Origin: Granulicella sp. L46
Lineage (GTDB): Bacteria; Acidobacteriota; Terriglobia; Terriglobales; Acidobacteriaceae
Length of the DNA stretch: 64,000 nt
NCBI RefSeq assembly: GCF_009765785.1
Contig: NZ_LMUT01000005.1
Location: 105,955-169,954 of the forward strand
Direction: 5' to 3'
Shown here: positions 8,375 to 15,716 of the stretch, in pieces
Position numbering within the stretch: the stretch's first letter is position 1
How the letters are laid out: each line of letters begins with the position of its first letter
Notes under the pieces: model-generated
The model's database searches: none
What the model was told of the DNA's origin: nothing
The model's input: only the letters and a program-made list of their open reading frames with translations
Translations under genes and position numbers: made by a program

Positions 8375-9748
8375 ATGAATACTAGGATTTGTCGGCTTCT
8401 CGTCTTTATTTTTTGGGGTGCTTTCGGATATCAAGTGTGCGCGCAAGGGCCGGGGGGAAGACCTGGCTCGGTGACGCTGTTTAATAATGTGCGTGTGTTG
8501 AACAGGGCGGGAGAACTTACTGCGCCTACGAATGTGCTGGTTCGGGGCAACTTGATTGAGCGGATTACGACGTCTCCGATTCCGACGGACCGGATGGCGA
8601 CTACGAAGATCATCGAGGGCGGCGGGAGGACGTTGATGCCGGGGATGATCGATGCACATACGCACATCATGATGCAGGAGATTCCGATGTCCGTGGCGAT
8701 GACTGCGGACATTGGATACATCACGCTGGTGGCGGGCAAGGCGGCGACGGACACGTTGATGCGTGGGTTTACCAGTATTCGCGATCTGGGTGGGCCGTCG
8801 TTTGGGCTGAAGATGGCGATCGACCAGGGGCTGTTGCCGGGGCCTCGCATTTATCCATCGGGGGCGTTCATTTCGCAGACCAGCGGGCATGGTGATTTCC
8901 GGATGCCTTATGAGATTCCGCGGGTGATTGGAGGACCGTTGAGCCACGCGGAAGTGATAGGAGTGGCTGCGATTGCGGATGGTCCTGATGAGGTGCTGCT
9001 GCGCTCGCGCGAACAGCTGATGAAGGGAGCTTCGCAGGTTAAGCTGATGGCGGGCGGCGGGGTAACGTCTGTGTACGATCCGCTCGACGTGGCGCAGTAC
9101 ACGGAGCCGGAGATTCATGCGGCGGTGCTGGCGGCGGACAACTGGGGCACGTACGTGACGGTGCATGCGTATACGCCGAAAGCGATTCAGACGGCGATTG
9201 CGGCGGGAGTGAGGTGCATCGATCATGGACAGCTCGCGGATGATGCGAGTGCGAAGCTGATGGCAGAGAAGGGGATTTGGTGGAGTCTGCAGCCGTTCCT
9301 CGATGCCGATGATGAGAGCGCTGTTTTGCCGAACCCGGCGAACCAGGCGAAGAGGCTGCAGATGAGAGCGGGGATCGACACGGCTTACAAGTTAGCGAAG
9401 AAATACAAGATTAAGACAGCGTGGGGGACGGACACGCTGTTTGACGCAAAGCTTGCAACGCGGCAGGGCGCGCAATTGACCACGCTGGTGCGCTGGTACA
9501 CGCCGTCGGAGGTATTGAAGATGGCGACGGCGGACAATGCTGAGCTGTTGGCGCTGTCGGGGCCACGCAATCCTTATCCGGGAAAACTGGGCGTGGTGGA
9601 AGAGGGAGCGTTGGCGGATCTGCTGCTGGTGGATGGCGATCCGGTGGCGGATATTAAGTTGATCGAAGATCCTGGGAAGAACTTCGTGGTGATTATGAAA
9701 GACGGTGTCATTTACAAGAACATTGTGAACGCGGAGGGGCCGCGATAG
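8375..9748 (+). CDS. Exported metal-dependent amidohydrolase (imidazolonepropionase-like)
   Basis: The 457-residue protein has an N-terminal signal sequence ending near VCAQ and then the amidohydrolase composite and TIM-barrel domains. Metal-site landmarks occur in the family order: DAHTH after strand 1, QVKLMAGGG with the likely carboxylated lysine, VTVHAYT, CIDHGQ, and the late aspartate in AWGTDTLF. Members hydrolyse amide or peptide-like bonds, and several exported relatives act as prolidases or dipeptidases. The substrate is not deducible here. It is transcribed divergently from the glutaminyl cyclase gene and ends before a bidirectional terminator. Confidence 0.88.
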   Translation: MNTRICRLLVFIFWGAFGYQVCAQGPGGRPGSVTLFNNVRVLNRAGELTAPTNVLVRGNLIERITTSPIPTDRMATTKIIEGGGRTLMPGMIDAHTHIMMQEIPMSVAMTADIGYITLVAGKAATDTLMRGFTSIRDLGGPSFGLKMAIDQGLLPGPRIYPSGAFISQTSGHGDFRMPYEIPRVIGGPLSHAEVIGVAAIADGPDEVLLRSREQLMKGASQVKLMAGGGVTSVYDPLDVAQYTEPEIHAAVLAADNWGTYVTVHAYTPKAIQTAIAAGVRCIDHGQLADDASAKLMAEKGIWWSLQPFLDADDESAVLPNPANQAKRLQMRAGIDTAYKLAKKYKIKTAWGTDTLFDAKLATRQGAQLTTLVRWYTPSEVLKMATADNAELLALSGPRNPYPGKLGVVEEGALADLLLVDGDPVADIKLIEDPGKNFVVIMKDGVIYKNIVNAEGPR

Positions 9749-9784
9749 AGGTGCGGGTGGCGATGGAGAAGCAGATTCGCCAGG

Positions 9785-9942
9785 AGAATGACAGAAAGAA
9801 AAGCAAGGACAAGAACGGGAGACAGCAGGTTCCTCGTTTCGCTCGGAATGACAATTTCCGTTGGAAATTGTCGAAGAATGGCAACGGCAGAGGCAAAAGA
9901 AGAAGCGGATTCCCAGAGGGAATGACCGAAAGAAAAGCAACA
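9785..9942. repeat. Interspersed repeat copies with nested palindrome
   Basis: This intergenic stretch after the amidohydrolase gene contains two copies of AATGACMGAAAGAAAAGCAA (M is A or C), at about 9786-9806 and 9920-9940. Between them is a type A copy with the core GGTTCCTCGTTTCGCTCGG at 9828-9846. A perfect palindrome AATTTCC-GTT-GGAAATT lies at 9853-9869. The same elements recur at 3450-3780, 40870-40910 and 62376-62420. Confidence 0.7.
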
Positions 9943-9975
9943 GCGAAGCCCGGCTGGTAAACGGCAACGATGTTG

Positions 9976-10003
9976 AAAGCCCCCGGGGTTAGCGGGGGCT
10001 TTT
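9976..10003. terminator. Bidirectional terminator between amidohydrolase and aroK
   Basis: The hairpin AAAGCCCCC / GGGGGCTTT has a nine-base loop and is followed on the plus strand by a short T tract. It lies between the converging amidohydrolase and shikimate kinase genes and overlaps the aroK stop codon. Confidence 0.75.
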
Positions 10004-10606
10004 GATGGCGGCGAGGACGGCTTCGACGGTTTGGTCGAGGGAGAGGTCTGTGGTGTGGATGGTGTGGGCGGCGATGCGCTCGTAGTGGGGGCGGCGGAGG
10101 CGGAAGCGGCGCTCGGCGAGGTTGAGGTCGGCGAGGTTGGGGCGGGCGGTGGCAGAGGGGTCGGTTGCCTGGACGGCGCAGCGGGCGACGAGGGTGTCGA
10201 AGTTGGCGCAGAGGTAGACGACGGCGGTGTGGGGTGTCTGCTCGAGGAGCAGGCGGTTGCCGAGCTCTTCGGGGGCTCCGCCGCCGAGGGCGAGGACGAG
10301 GCGGCGCTCGCCTAGCAGAGAGGCTAGCGTGGAGGATTCGAGGTGGCGGAAGTGGGCTTCGCCATTCTCGGCGAAGATCTGGGGGACGGTGCGTTGGTGG
10401 CGAGTTTCGATCTCGCGGTCGAGATCGAGGAAGCGCCAGCCGAGGCGCTCGGCGAGGAGAGCGCCGGCGGTGGTTTTTCCGGAGCCCATGAAGCCGGTGA
10501 GGATGATGCGATCGAGGGTGTCGCGTTTGGGGATGGAATGGTTCGTGGCGGGTTTGGGTTTGGTGGGCATGGCCTGGGTTGGTTCGATAAGGGTGGCTGT
10601 ACTCAT
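9989..10606 (-). CDS. aroK: Shikimate kinase
   Basis: This enzyme phosphorylates shikimate at the 3-hydroxyl with ATP, the fifth step of the chorismate pathway to Phe, Tyr and Trp. With the ATG at 10606 the protein has 205 residues: a disordered leader of about 30, then the P-loop GFMGSGKTT (38-46), the shikimate-binding DLD (61-63), FRHLE, the glycine triplet ALGGGAPEE and a lid region with RPNLADLNLAERRFRLRR. A GGAG six bases upstream fixes this start, and a longer frame would run through the upstream terminator. A leader peptide and attenuator precede it, so regulation by aromatic amino acid supply is likely. Confidence 0.93.
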   Translation of the reverse strand: MSTATLIEPTQAMPTKPKPATNHSIPKRDTLDRIILTGFMGSGKTTAGALLAERLGWRFLDLDREIETRHQRTVPQIFAENGEAHFRHLESSTLASLLGERRLVLALGGGAPEELGNRLLLEQTPHTAVVYLCANFDTLVARCAVQATDPSATARPNLADLNLAERRFRLRRPHYERIAAHTIHTTDLSLDQTVEAVLAAIKSPR

Positions 10607-10650
10607 TGTCGTCTCCGTTGGTGGTTCGGTGAAGCAAAGTTTGTTGGGGC

Positions 10651-10682
10651 AAAAGAAAAACCGCAGACCTTGTGGGCTGCGG
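10651..10682 (-). terminator. Intrinsic terminator in the aroK leader (attenuator)
   Basis: Read on the minus strand, the stem CCGCAG/CTGCGG is extended inward by CC/GG around a small loop and is followed by TTTTTCTTTT. It lies between the leader peptide stop codon and the aroK ribosome-binding site and so would abort transcription before the gene. Bases of its 5' arm and loop (10666-10674) can alternatively pair with 10728-10736 in the leader peptide coding region, giving a mutually exclusive antiterminator. Confidence 0.85.
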
Positions 10683-10706
10683 CTCGGTGGATGGCTTGGG
10701 TTCTCG

Positions 10707-10799
10707 TTAGGGGTGATCAGAGAAGCGCACAAGGCCGCCGGGCCGCTGGGGATACCAGTAGCAATAGCTAAATCGGCCGGTGGTGGGGCGCAGGTTCAT
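10707..10799 (-). CDS. Aromatic-rich leader peptide of aroK
   Basis: The frame starts at ATG 10799, ends at TAA 10709-10707 and encodes 30 residues. Residues 10-16 read FSYCYWY, so Phe, Tyr, Tyr, Trp and Tyr codons fall within seven positions, followed by PQRPGG. It lies upstream of the aroK terminator. Its stop codon is about 20 bases beyond the antiterminator segment 10728-10736, so a ribosome finishing translation would cover that segment and let the terminator form. A ribosome stalled on the aromatic codons would leave it free. No Shine-Dalgarno sequence is visible, which agrees with a nearly leaderless transcript. Confidence 0.8.
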   Translation of the reverse strand: MNLRPTTGRFSYCYWYPQRPGGLVRFSDHP

Positions 10800-10807
10800 C
10801 GAGATTG

Positions 10808-10836
10808 ATGGTAGCGCGATGAGGAGCTAATGGCAA
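10808..10836 (-). promoter_or_regulatory. Predicted sigma70-type promoter of the aroK leader
   Basis: On the minus strand TTGCCA (10836-10831) and TACCAT (10813-10808) are separated by exactly 17 bases. The expected transcription start falls at about 10801-10799, essentially on the leader peptide ATG. The match to consensus is moderate and the assignment rests on position as well as sequence. Confidence 0.5.
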
Positions 10837-10932
10837 GAAGCAATTCTGCGTGCAACGCAGGCTGTAACTCTTGACAGTAGTGTGGGGGCCTATGCGGCCT
10901 ATAGATTTTCTTCCCGAGCCCGGACGAAGGTT

Positions 10933-11616
10933 CTATGCGCGGGGCAGCGTCAGGATATGGAAAACCGGAATGCAGAGTAGAAGAGTAGCGACTACGAGTA
11001 GTGCTAATCGGACACCGCGAGTTTTGAAACGCTGACTGATTGCCATCAACAGGAGCACCGTTGCCAGCGTCACGGTTACTCGCACGTACTGGTCGGAGAG
11101 CTGTCGGTCTCGAGTGCCTTGCTCGAATACTTCCGTAGCTTGGTCATTCAATTTGGCAGCTTCTTCCGTCTTGGAGCTTCGGTATGCCGTCATCGACTGA
11201 GGACCTGGCGGAGCATTTGGGTTGTTGATGGGGTCAGTGTTCTTCCAAGCTTCAAAGGAGGGACGAAATTCAGGAAGCAAACGCCGTTCAAAAAGATCGG
11301 CGAGTTTCTTGTCGCCGTGCGCTTCCGCTTTCAGCCACTCAACCACGGTCGAAGAGTTATACAAACGCTCCTGATTCGCGTAGGTGGCAGCTCCCTCGGC
11401 TTGAACCCGCAGTTTGCTTGCCTGGCCATAGAGCTCTGACTGATGCCCGGTCCAAAGCGCTGCCTGATAACCACTCCAGGCAGTGGTAATAGCGACTATG
11501 GCGAGGATTAAGGCCTCGACGATCTCCAATATTTCGTGCCCCACGGACTGTGATGGTTCTTTGCGCTCGCTTAGGTGGTGAGCGATTTCGATGTTAGAAC
11601 CTCCAGCCTCGGGCAT
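10933..11616 (-). CDS. Conserved membrane protein of unknown function
   Basis: The 227-residue protein has a membrane segment near 30-50 (LILAIVAITTAWSGYQAALW), a long soluble, probably periplasmic or coiled region of about 130 residues, and two closing helices near 178-196 and 203-222. The stretch TTAWSGYQAALWTGHQSELY followed by a basic, alpha-helical segment is characteristic of an uncharacterised bacterial family that I know only as hypothetical membrane proteins. It stands alone on the minus strand, upstream of the aroK leader. No function is assigned. Confidence 0.75.
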   Translation of the reverse strand: MPEAGGSNIEIAHHLSERKEPSQSVGHEILEIVEALILAIVAITTAWSGYQAALWTGHQSELYGQASKLRVQAEGAATYANQERLYNSSTVVEWLKAEAHGDKKLADLFERRLLPEFRPSFEAWKNTDPINNPNAPPGPQSMTAYRSSKTEEAAKLNDQATEVFEQGTRDRQLSDQYVRVTVTLATVLLLMAISQRFKTRGVRLALLVVATLLLCIPVFHILTLPRA

Positions 11617-11744
11617 TCGGAAGGTCTCCTCTTAGAGCGTCCTATGGTAAATCACGGGTCGAACTTTAGCATATGCCGGCAGTGTTGAGAGGCCGCGCTG
11701 TGTTGCCGAAAACACCGTTTTGCGGGGAGTGGCCTTCGTTAGTC

Positions 11745-12470
11745 TCACATCTGCGAGAGTTGATAATTGAAGTTCTTGATCGCAACTGTCATCTGTTTGC
11801 TGACCCCGTTGACCAGTACGCTGGAAACATAGTTGACTCCAACCGGCAGCTTGGAAAATTGCACGGCGAGGGTGACAGTATCGGTCGGCGCGGTTAGATA
11901 AGTGGCGACCTGCAGCGACAGAATCGACTTCGACGCCTGATCGAATACGAGAGTCATTGAGTCTCCCGGTTTGATGTAATTCCTGATCACCAGAGTAATT
12001 GTGCCGGGGGCTCCGCCTAGTTGAATCGAAATATTGCCCGTCGCGTAAGCCCGCTGCAATAGCTGCGGGTCTGGCGGTGCATATTGCTTTACGAGCCCGG
12101 CGACGTCCTGGCCGTACTGCTGAAACTCACCGGTCTTCTTTGCGACAATCCTCTGCTTCAATCTTCCACCCGAGGGAGGGGGTGCGGAGGTTGAACCTAA
12201 TTCAATCTTCTGCTGCTGTCCATCGGGGCCGAGACTGACCTGGTAGCTTACCGTCTTCTTAACCTCGCCCTTCAGGCTGATCACTTGTTGCTCCTGCCAG
12301 GTGTAGCGAGCGAGGGCCTGTTTGTTTGCCGCAGCAGCTTGTTTGACTGCCTGCACTTTCGCCATCAATTCTGGATTTTGTGCGTAGGCTACGGGGACAG
12401 CAAATACCAGACCGGAAGCGATGGCTGAAAGGACGACTGCCGAAACCGTGGATGTCAGATGAGTCTTCAT
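11745..12470 (-). CDS. Exported protein of unknown function
   Basis: The 241-residue product starts at an ATG preceded by GAGG at a good distance and has a signal peptide ending near PVAYAQ. The mature part contains a short helical segment (AVKQAAAANKQALARYTWQEQ), a beta-rich middle with VISLKGEVKKTVSYQVSLGPDGQQQK, and a C-terminal half rich in strands (PTDTVTLAVQFSKLP). It resembles lipoprotein-like or outer-membrane-associated unknowns of Acidobacteriota, but I do not recognise a named domain. A longer frame extending upstream lacks a ribosome-binding site. Confidence 0.7.
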   Translation of the reverse strand: MKTHLTSTVSAVVLSAIASGLVFAVPVAYAQNPELMAKVQAVKQAAAANKQALARYTWQEQQVISLKGEVKKTVSYQVSLGPDGQQQKIELGSTSAPPPSGGRLKQRIVAKKTGEFQQYGQDVAGLVKQYAPPDPQLLQRAYATGNISIQLGGAPGTITLVIRNYIKPGDSMTLVFDQASKSILSLQVATYLTAPTDTVTLAVQFSKLPVGVNYVSSVLVNGVSKQMTVAIKNFNYQLSQM

Positions 12471-12634
12471 ATTTTTCCTCGTTAGAAAATTGGATAGCTG
12501 CAGGTTTCGGGCGGCAATGCCCAGCGAATCGTTGGTTTTCCGAATGATTGCCGACCCAGTGTACGCCTCGGTCGGCGCGCAACGTCGATGGAAGCCACCG
12601 GCACAAACACCGTCAGGCGTTGTTTGGGATAAAG

Positions 12635-12742
12635 CTAGCGACCCTCTTTGCGGTTGCGGATTATCAAACGGGAGACGAAAAATACAAAGAACACCAAACC
12701 GGCGCCCAGCAGGAAACCGTACCAAAACTCATTGGTTAGCAT
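12635..12742 (-). CDS. Possible 35-residue membrane peptide
   Basis: This short frame starts at ATG 12742 and encodes a single hydrophobic helix (FLLGAGLVFFVFFVSRLII) followed by a basic tail RNRKEGR, a typical single-pass topology. No clear Shine-Dalgarno site precedes it and no homologue is known to me. The topology is persuasive but the frame is short, so it may be fortuitous. Confidence 0.3.
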   Translation of the reverse strand: MLTNEFWYGFLLGAGLVFFVFFVSRLIIRNRKEGR

Positions 12743-13049
12743 GCTGAGGAGAATAGCATCCGTCACAAAACGGTTGATTGGGTGGTGGGCGGTTTGCTGT
12801 TTTACAGCGAAGAAATATCTGGCCTTCAACACTCGTTCGCAAAATCTGGTTTTCGGCAAGGTCAGCTTAAGTTTCCGAAGACACCGTTTGTGAGCGAGGG
12901 TGCCACTTGCTTCGGGCCGAATTTCTCGGAGGAGCTTTCTGTCTTTGCTCGGTCCGAACCCGAGCGATGCCTCAGTCACCGTGACATCACTGTGACAACT
13001 TTTTCGACAGGCCTGATATACGCTGATCGCAGAAGCATAGAGGTGCCCC
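12743..13049. other. Intergenic stretch with no supported gene
   Basis: This 307-base gap before the cytochrome gene has only overlapping frames without ribosome-binding sites. It probably carries the cytochrome promoter. TGACATCACTGTGACA near 12981-12996 is an imperfect inverted sequence upstream of it, but no regulator can be assigned. Confidence 0.4.
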
Positions 13050-14279
13050 TTGGGAAGGCGTTTTATCCAATCGCTGCTCGAAGCGTTGATGCTTCTCTGC
13101 TCGTTATTCTTGACGATGCCCGACGCGCTTGCGCAAGAAGCGAAGGCGAAATTTGTTGGATCTGCGACCTGCGAACACTGCCATGCAAAGGAGTTCAAAG
13201 GATGGGAAAAAACCCGCATGGCGAATGTCGTTCGCGATCCGCACACACATCCTGACGCGGTCTTGGGAGACTTCTCAACGGCCGATCCGGTCCGGACGTT
13301 CGGACTCGATGAGGTGGCGTTCGTGTACGGCAGCCGATGGAAGCAGAGGTACTTTACCAAGCGCGGTGATGACTACTTTCCGCTCCCGGCTCAATGGGAC
13401 GTTGCGAAAAAGCATTGGTTGCCATACCACGCTGAGACGGGCACCGATTGGTGGCTGCCGTTCTACGGTCCCAGCAACTTTGATCGACCTACGGGACCAA
13501 CGTGCGACGGTTGCCACTCCGTGAACTATGACATCGCAACAAAGACGGTCACGGAGTGGAATGTCGGGTGCGAGAAGTGCCACGGGCCAGGAAGCCTTCA
13601 TGCGGCGCATCCAACGAAACAGAATATCGTCAATCCCGAGACGTTGGACTACGTGCGTGGCAATGACACCTGTATCCAATGCCATAGCCAGGGTCGTCCG
13701 GTAACAGCTTCGGCGGACGGGAAGGTCTATGACTGGCCGGTGGGGTATCTGCCCGGGCAGCGCCTGGCGGATATTTGGAAGCTGGAAGACCTGAAGCCGG
13801 GTGTGACGAACTTCTATCAATATGCCGACATGACGGCGCACAAGAACCGGATGCAGGGCAACGACTTCGTGCAGAGCACGATGTACCACCGGGAGCTGCG
13901 TTGCTTCGACTGCCACGATGTCCACAGCACTGCGAACGTAGCGAGCCTGAAGCTGCCGGGGAACGCGCTCTGTCTGAGCTGCCACGCGGCAGAGATGGAA
14001 AATGCTGCAGGACTTAAGGGAACGGTGAGCGCTCACACTCATCATGCGGAGGGGAGTGCCGGCAGTGAGTGCGTGGCTTGCCATATGCCGAAGATCGAGG
14101 CCACGATCAAAGACAACTTCGTCCATGCACATACGTTCCGCTTCATCACGCCGAGCTTGACGGAGAGTTCGGGTGTACCCAATCCCTGTACGAGCTGCCA
14201 TGTAGGGAAGTCAAATGCGTGGGCAAAGAAAGAGTTGCAAAGCTGGACAACAACTTCGCCGTGGCGTGTTGGACAGTAG
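13050..14279 (+). CDS. Octaheme c-type cytochrome (cytochrome c554-like)
   Basis: The 409-residue exported protein contains eight CxxCH haem-attachment motifs at about residues 41, 152, 174, 208, 285, 308, 341 and 380. The spacing fits the cytochrome c554/multihaem family, in which haems are packed in pairs for electron transfer in the periplasm. The signal peptide ends near DALAQ. TTG at 13050 is preceded by AGAGG at good spacing; an ATG at residue 15 would shorten the signal sequence. No reductase partner or quinol oxidase lies next to it, so donor and acceptor are unknown. Related proteins serve nitrogen or metal redox chemistry. Confidence 0.88.
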   Translation: MGRRFIQSLLEALMLLCSLFLTMPDALAQEAKAKFVGSATCEHCHAKEFKGWEKTRMANVVRDPHTHPDAVLGDFSTADPVRTFGLDEVAFVYGSRWKQRYFTKRGDDYFPLPAQWDVAKKHWLPYHAETGTDWWLPFYGPSNFDRPTGPTCDGCHSVNYDIATKTVTEWNVGCEKCHGPGSLHAAHPTKQNIVNPETLDYVRGNDTCIQCHSQGRPVTASADGKVYDWPVGYLPGQRLADIWKLEDLKPGVTNFYQYADMTAHKNRMQGNDFVQSTMYHRELRCFDCHDVHSTANVASLKLPGNALCLSCHAAEMENAAGLKGTVSAHTHHAEGSAGSECVACHMPKIEATIKDNFVHAHTFRFITPSLTESSGVPNPCTSCHVGKSNAWAKKELQSWTTTSPWRVGQ

Positions 14280-14409
14280 CTCGCGAAGCTCCCGCAAAGT
14301 TGGGTTTCGAGCAACTGCAGTGGCTGGTAATTGGGAATGGGCCGATGAGATTGTTGAGGGGCTATTGATTCTTTGGCGTTGGTTTGTCGGCTGCTTGAGG
14401 TTAAAAGCG

Positions 14410-14459
14410 AATTCCCTTCGTAGGCGAACAGGCGGGTGCCTGAGGGTACGAAGGGAATT
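14410..14459. terminator. Long inverted repeat between converging genes
   Basis: A perfect 13-bp inverted repeat, AATTCCCTTCGTA / TACGAAGGGAATT, encloses a nested CAGGC-GGGT-GCCTG hairpin. It lies between the cytochrome gene and the end of the minus-strand sigma module. On the minus strand it is followed by CGCTTTT. It probably acts as a bidirectional terminator, although the T tract is weak. Confidence 0.6.
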
Positions 14460-14472
14460 GGTGGAAGGGTGG

Positions 14473-14772
14473 CTAGTTTTCTTTAGTGGTGGGGGGTTCT
14501 TCTTTTAGCTTGCTGGCGATGTTGGACCAGACGGCGTCGCTGGGTTCGGAGCCGGAACCTTCGCCGCTGGGTTCGAAGAGGCTCTTGGCTTGTTCGGCGA
14601 TGGTTTCGAGGTCACGGACCAGGGAGGCGCAGTCTGGATGAGCTTTGAAGAAGTTGGCGAAGCGGGGGTCTTTGCTGATGGAGCCGCCGCCGGACTCGAA
14701 GAGCTCGGGGAGATATTCTTCAAACTCTGCGGTGGTCATGTTGTCGAGATTGGCTGAAGCGAGATCTTTCAT
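14473..14772 (-). CDS. Small soluble partner of the adjacent ECF sigma factor (putative)
   Basis: The 99-residue acidic protein has no membrane segment and no complete HxxxCxxC zinc motif, but contains FFKAHPDCASLVRDLETIA, which resembles the helix around the cysteine of anti-sigma domains. Its ATG overlaps the TGA of the sigma gene (ATGA), the arrangement typical of sigma/anti-sigma pairs. A role as a soluble anti-sigma or regulatory partner is inferred from context only. The rest, a Glu/Ser/Pro-rich tail, is featureless. Confidence 0.65.
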   Translation of the reverse strand: MKDLASANLDNMTTAEFEEYLPELFESGGGSISKDPRFANFFKAHPDCASLVRDLETIAEQAKSLFEPSGEGSGSEPSDAVWSNIASKLKEEPPTTKEN

Positions 14773-15464
14773 CGTGTGATCCCCTTCTGCGCTGCGGGCT
14801 CTGCGAGGCTGTCTGCAGATTGAACTGAAGCGGGTTGAAGGGCCTGGGACTCGCGAAGGAGTTCGCGAAGCTTGAGGCGGGCCTTGTGGAGCTGGGACTT
14901 GCTGTTGCCGGTGGAGCATTCGAGCATGGTGGCGATCTCATTGTGCTCGAAGCCTTCGACGTCGTGGAGTACGAAGACCATGCGGTAACCGGGGGGAAGC
15001 AGGGCGACGGCGCGCTCGAGCGTGACGCGGTCGACCGAACCCGAGAGCATGGTGTCGCGGGAGCCGAAGTCGCGCTTTGGCGCGTCTTCTTCAGAGGGGT
15101 TGATGGTCTCTTCGAGCGAGACGAGCTGGAGGCCCTTCTTGCGCAGATGCATGAGCACGAGGTTGACGGTGAGGCGGTGCAGCCAGGTGGAGAAGGCGCT
15201 CTCGCCGCGGAAGCTGCCGAGCTTGCGGAAGAGGTGAAGGAAGGCCTCCTGGGTCATGTCCTCGGCTTCGGAGACGTTGCCGAGCATGCGCAGGCAAAGG
15301 GTGTAGACGCGGCGTTTGTGGAGGGCGTAGAGCTTGGCAAAGGCATCGGGGTCGCCATTTTTGGCGCGCTCGATGGCTTCAGCTTCACCGGCAATTGGAG
15401 CGTTCCGCTTGAAAAAGCCGGGGTTCGGTTTCGTCTGCATTCTAGGTAGGCCTTGAAGTTCCAT
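14769..15464 (-). CDS. ECF-family RNA polymerase sigma factor
   Basis: The 231-residue protein has sigma70 region 2 (about 35-105, with DMTQEAFLHLFRKLGSFRGE and FSTWLHRLTVNLVL) and region 4 (about 150-205, with LLPPGYRMVFVLHDVEGFEHNE and the helix-turn-helix EIATMLECSTGNSKSQLHKA). The pattern resembles the RpoE-like group. The ATG at 15464 is used; ATG at 15440 is a credible alternative. It is followed by the overlapping 99-residue partner gene. The 250 bases upstream hold no other gene and presumably contain the promoter. Confidence 0.92.
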   Translation of the reverse strand: MELQGLPRMQTKPNPGFFKRNAPIAGEAEAIERAKNGDPDAFAKLYALHKRRVYTLCLRMLGNVSEAEDMTQEAFLHLFRKLGSFRGESAFSTWLHRLTVNLVLMHLRKKGLQLVSLEETINPSEEDAPKRDFGSRDTMLSGSVDRVTLERAVALLPPGYRMVFVLHDVEGFEHNEIATMLECSTGNSKSQLHKARLKLRELLRESQALQPASVQSADSLAEPAAQKGITR

Positions 15465-15716
15465 GAATTTGTCCGCTCTCGGCTAAATCGAACGGCGCAG
15501 GTTCTTCACGTACTCAGGAGTTGAACGCTGCGCGATAGATAAAGGTTTCAAGAGCTTGGACTGAGGAATGAGCCGGAGGGTTGTCCGGTGGATTCCTGGG
15601 GTGGCTAAGGTGATAGCAGGAAAGGGTTTGTTGTTGATTCAAGTGTACCCTAACTGCCGGAAGGCGGTTGTCAGTTCTCAGTTCTCGGTTGATTAGTAGA
15701 GCTGAAGCTTGCGGGG

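Noticed and set aside
12782-13255. Plus-strand frame of 157 codons before the cytochrome gene
   Set aside because: It overlaps the 5' part of the cytochrome gene in another frame, and its composition gives no domain or signal peptide.
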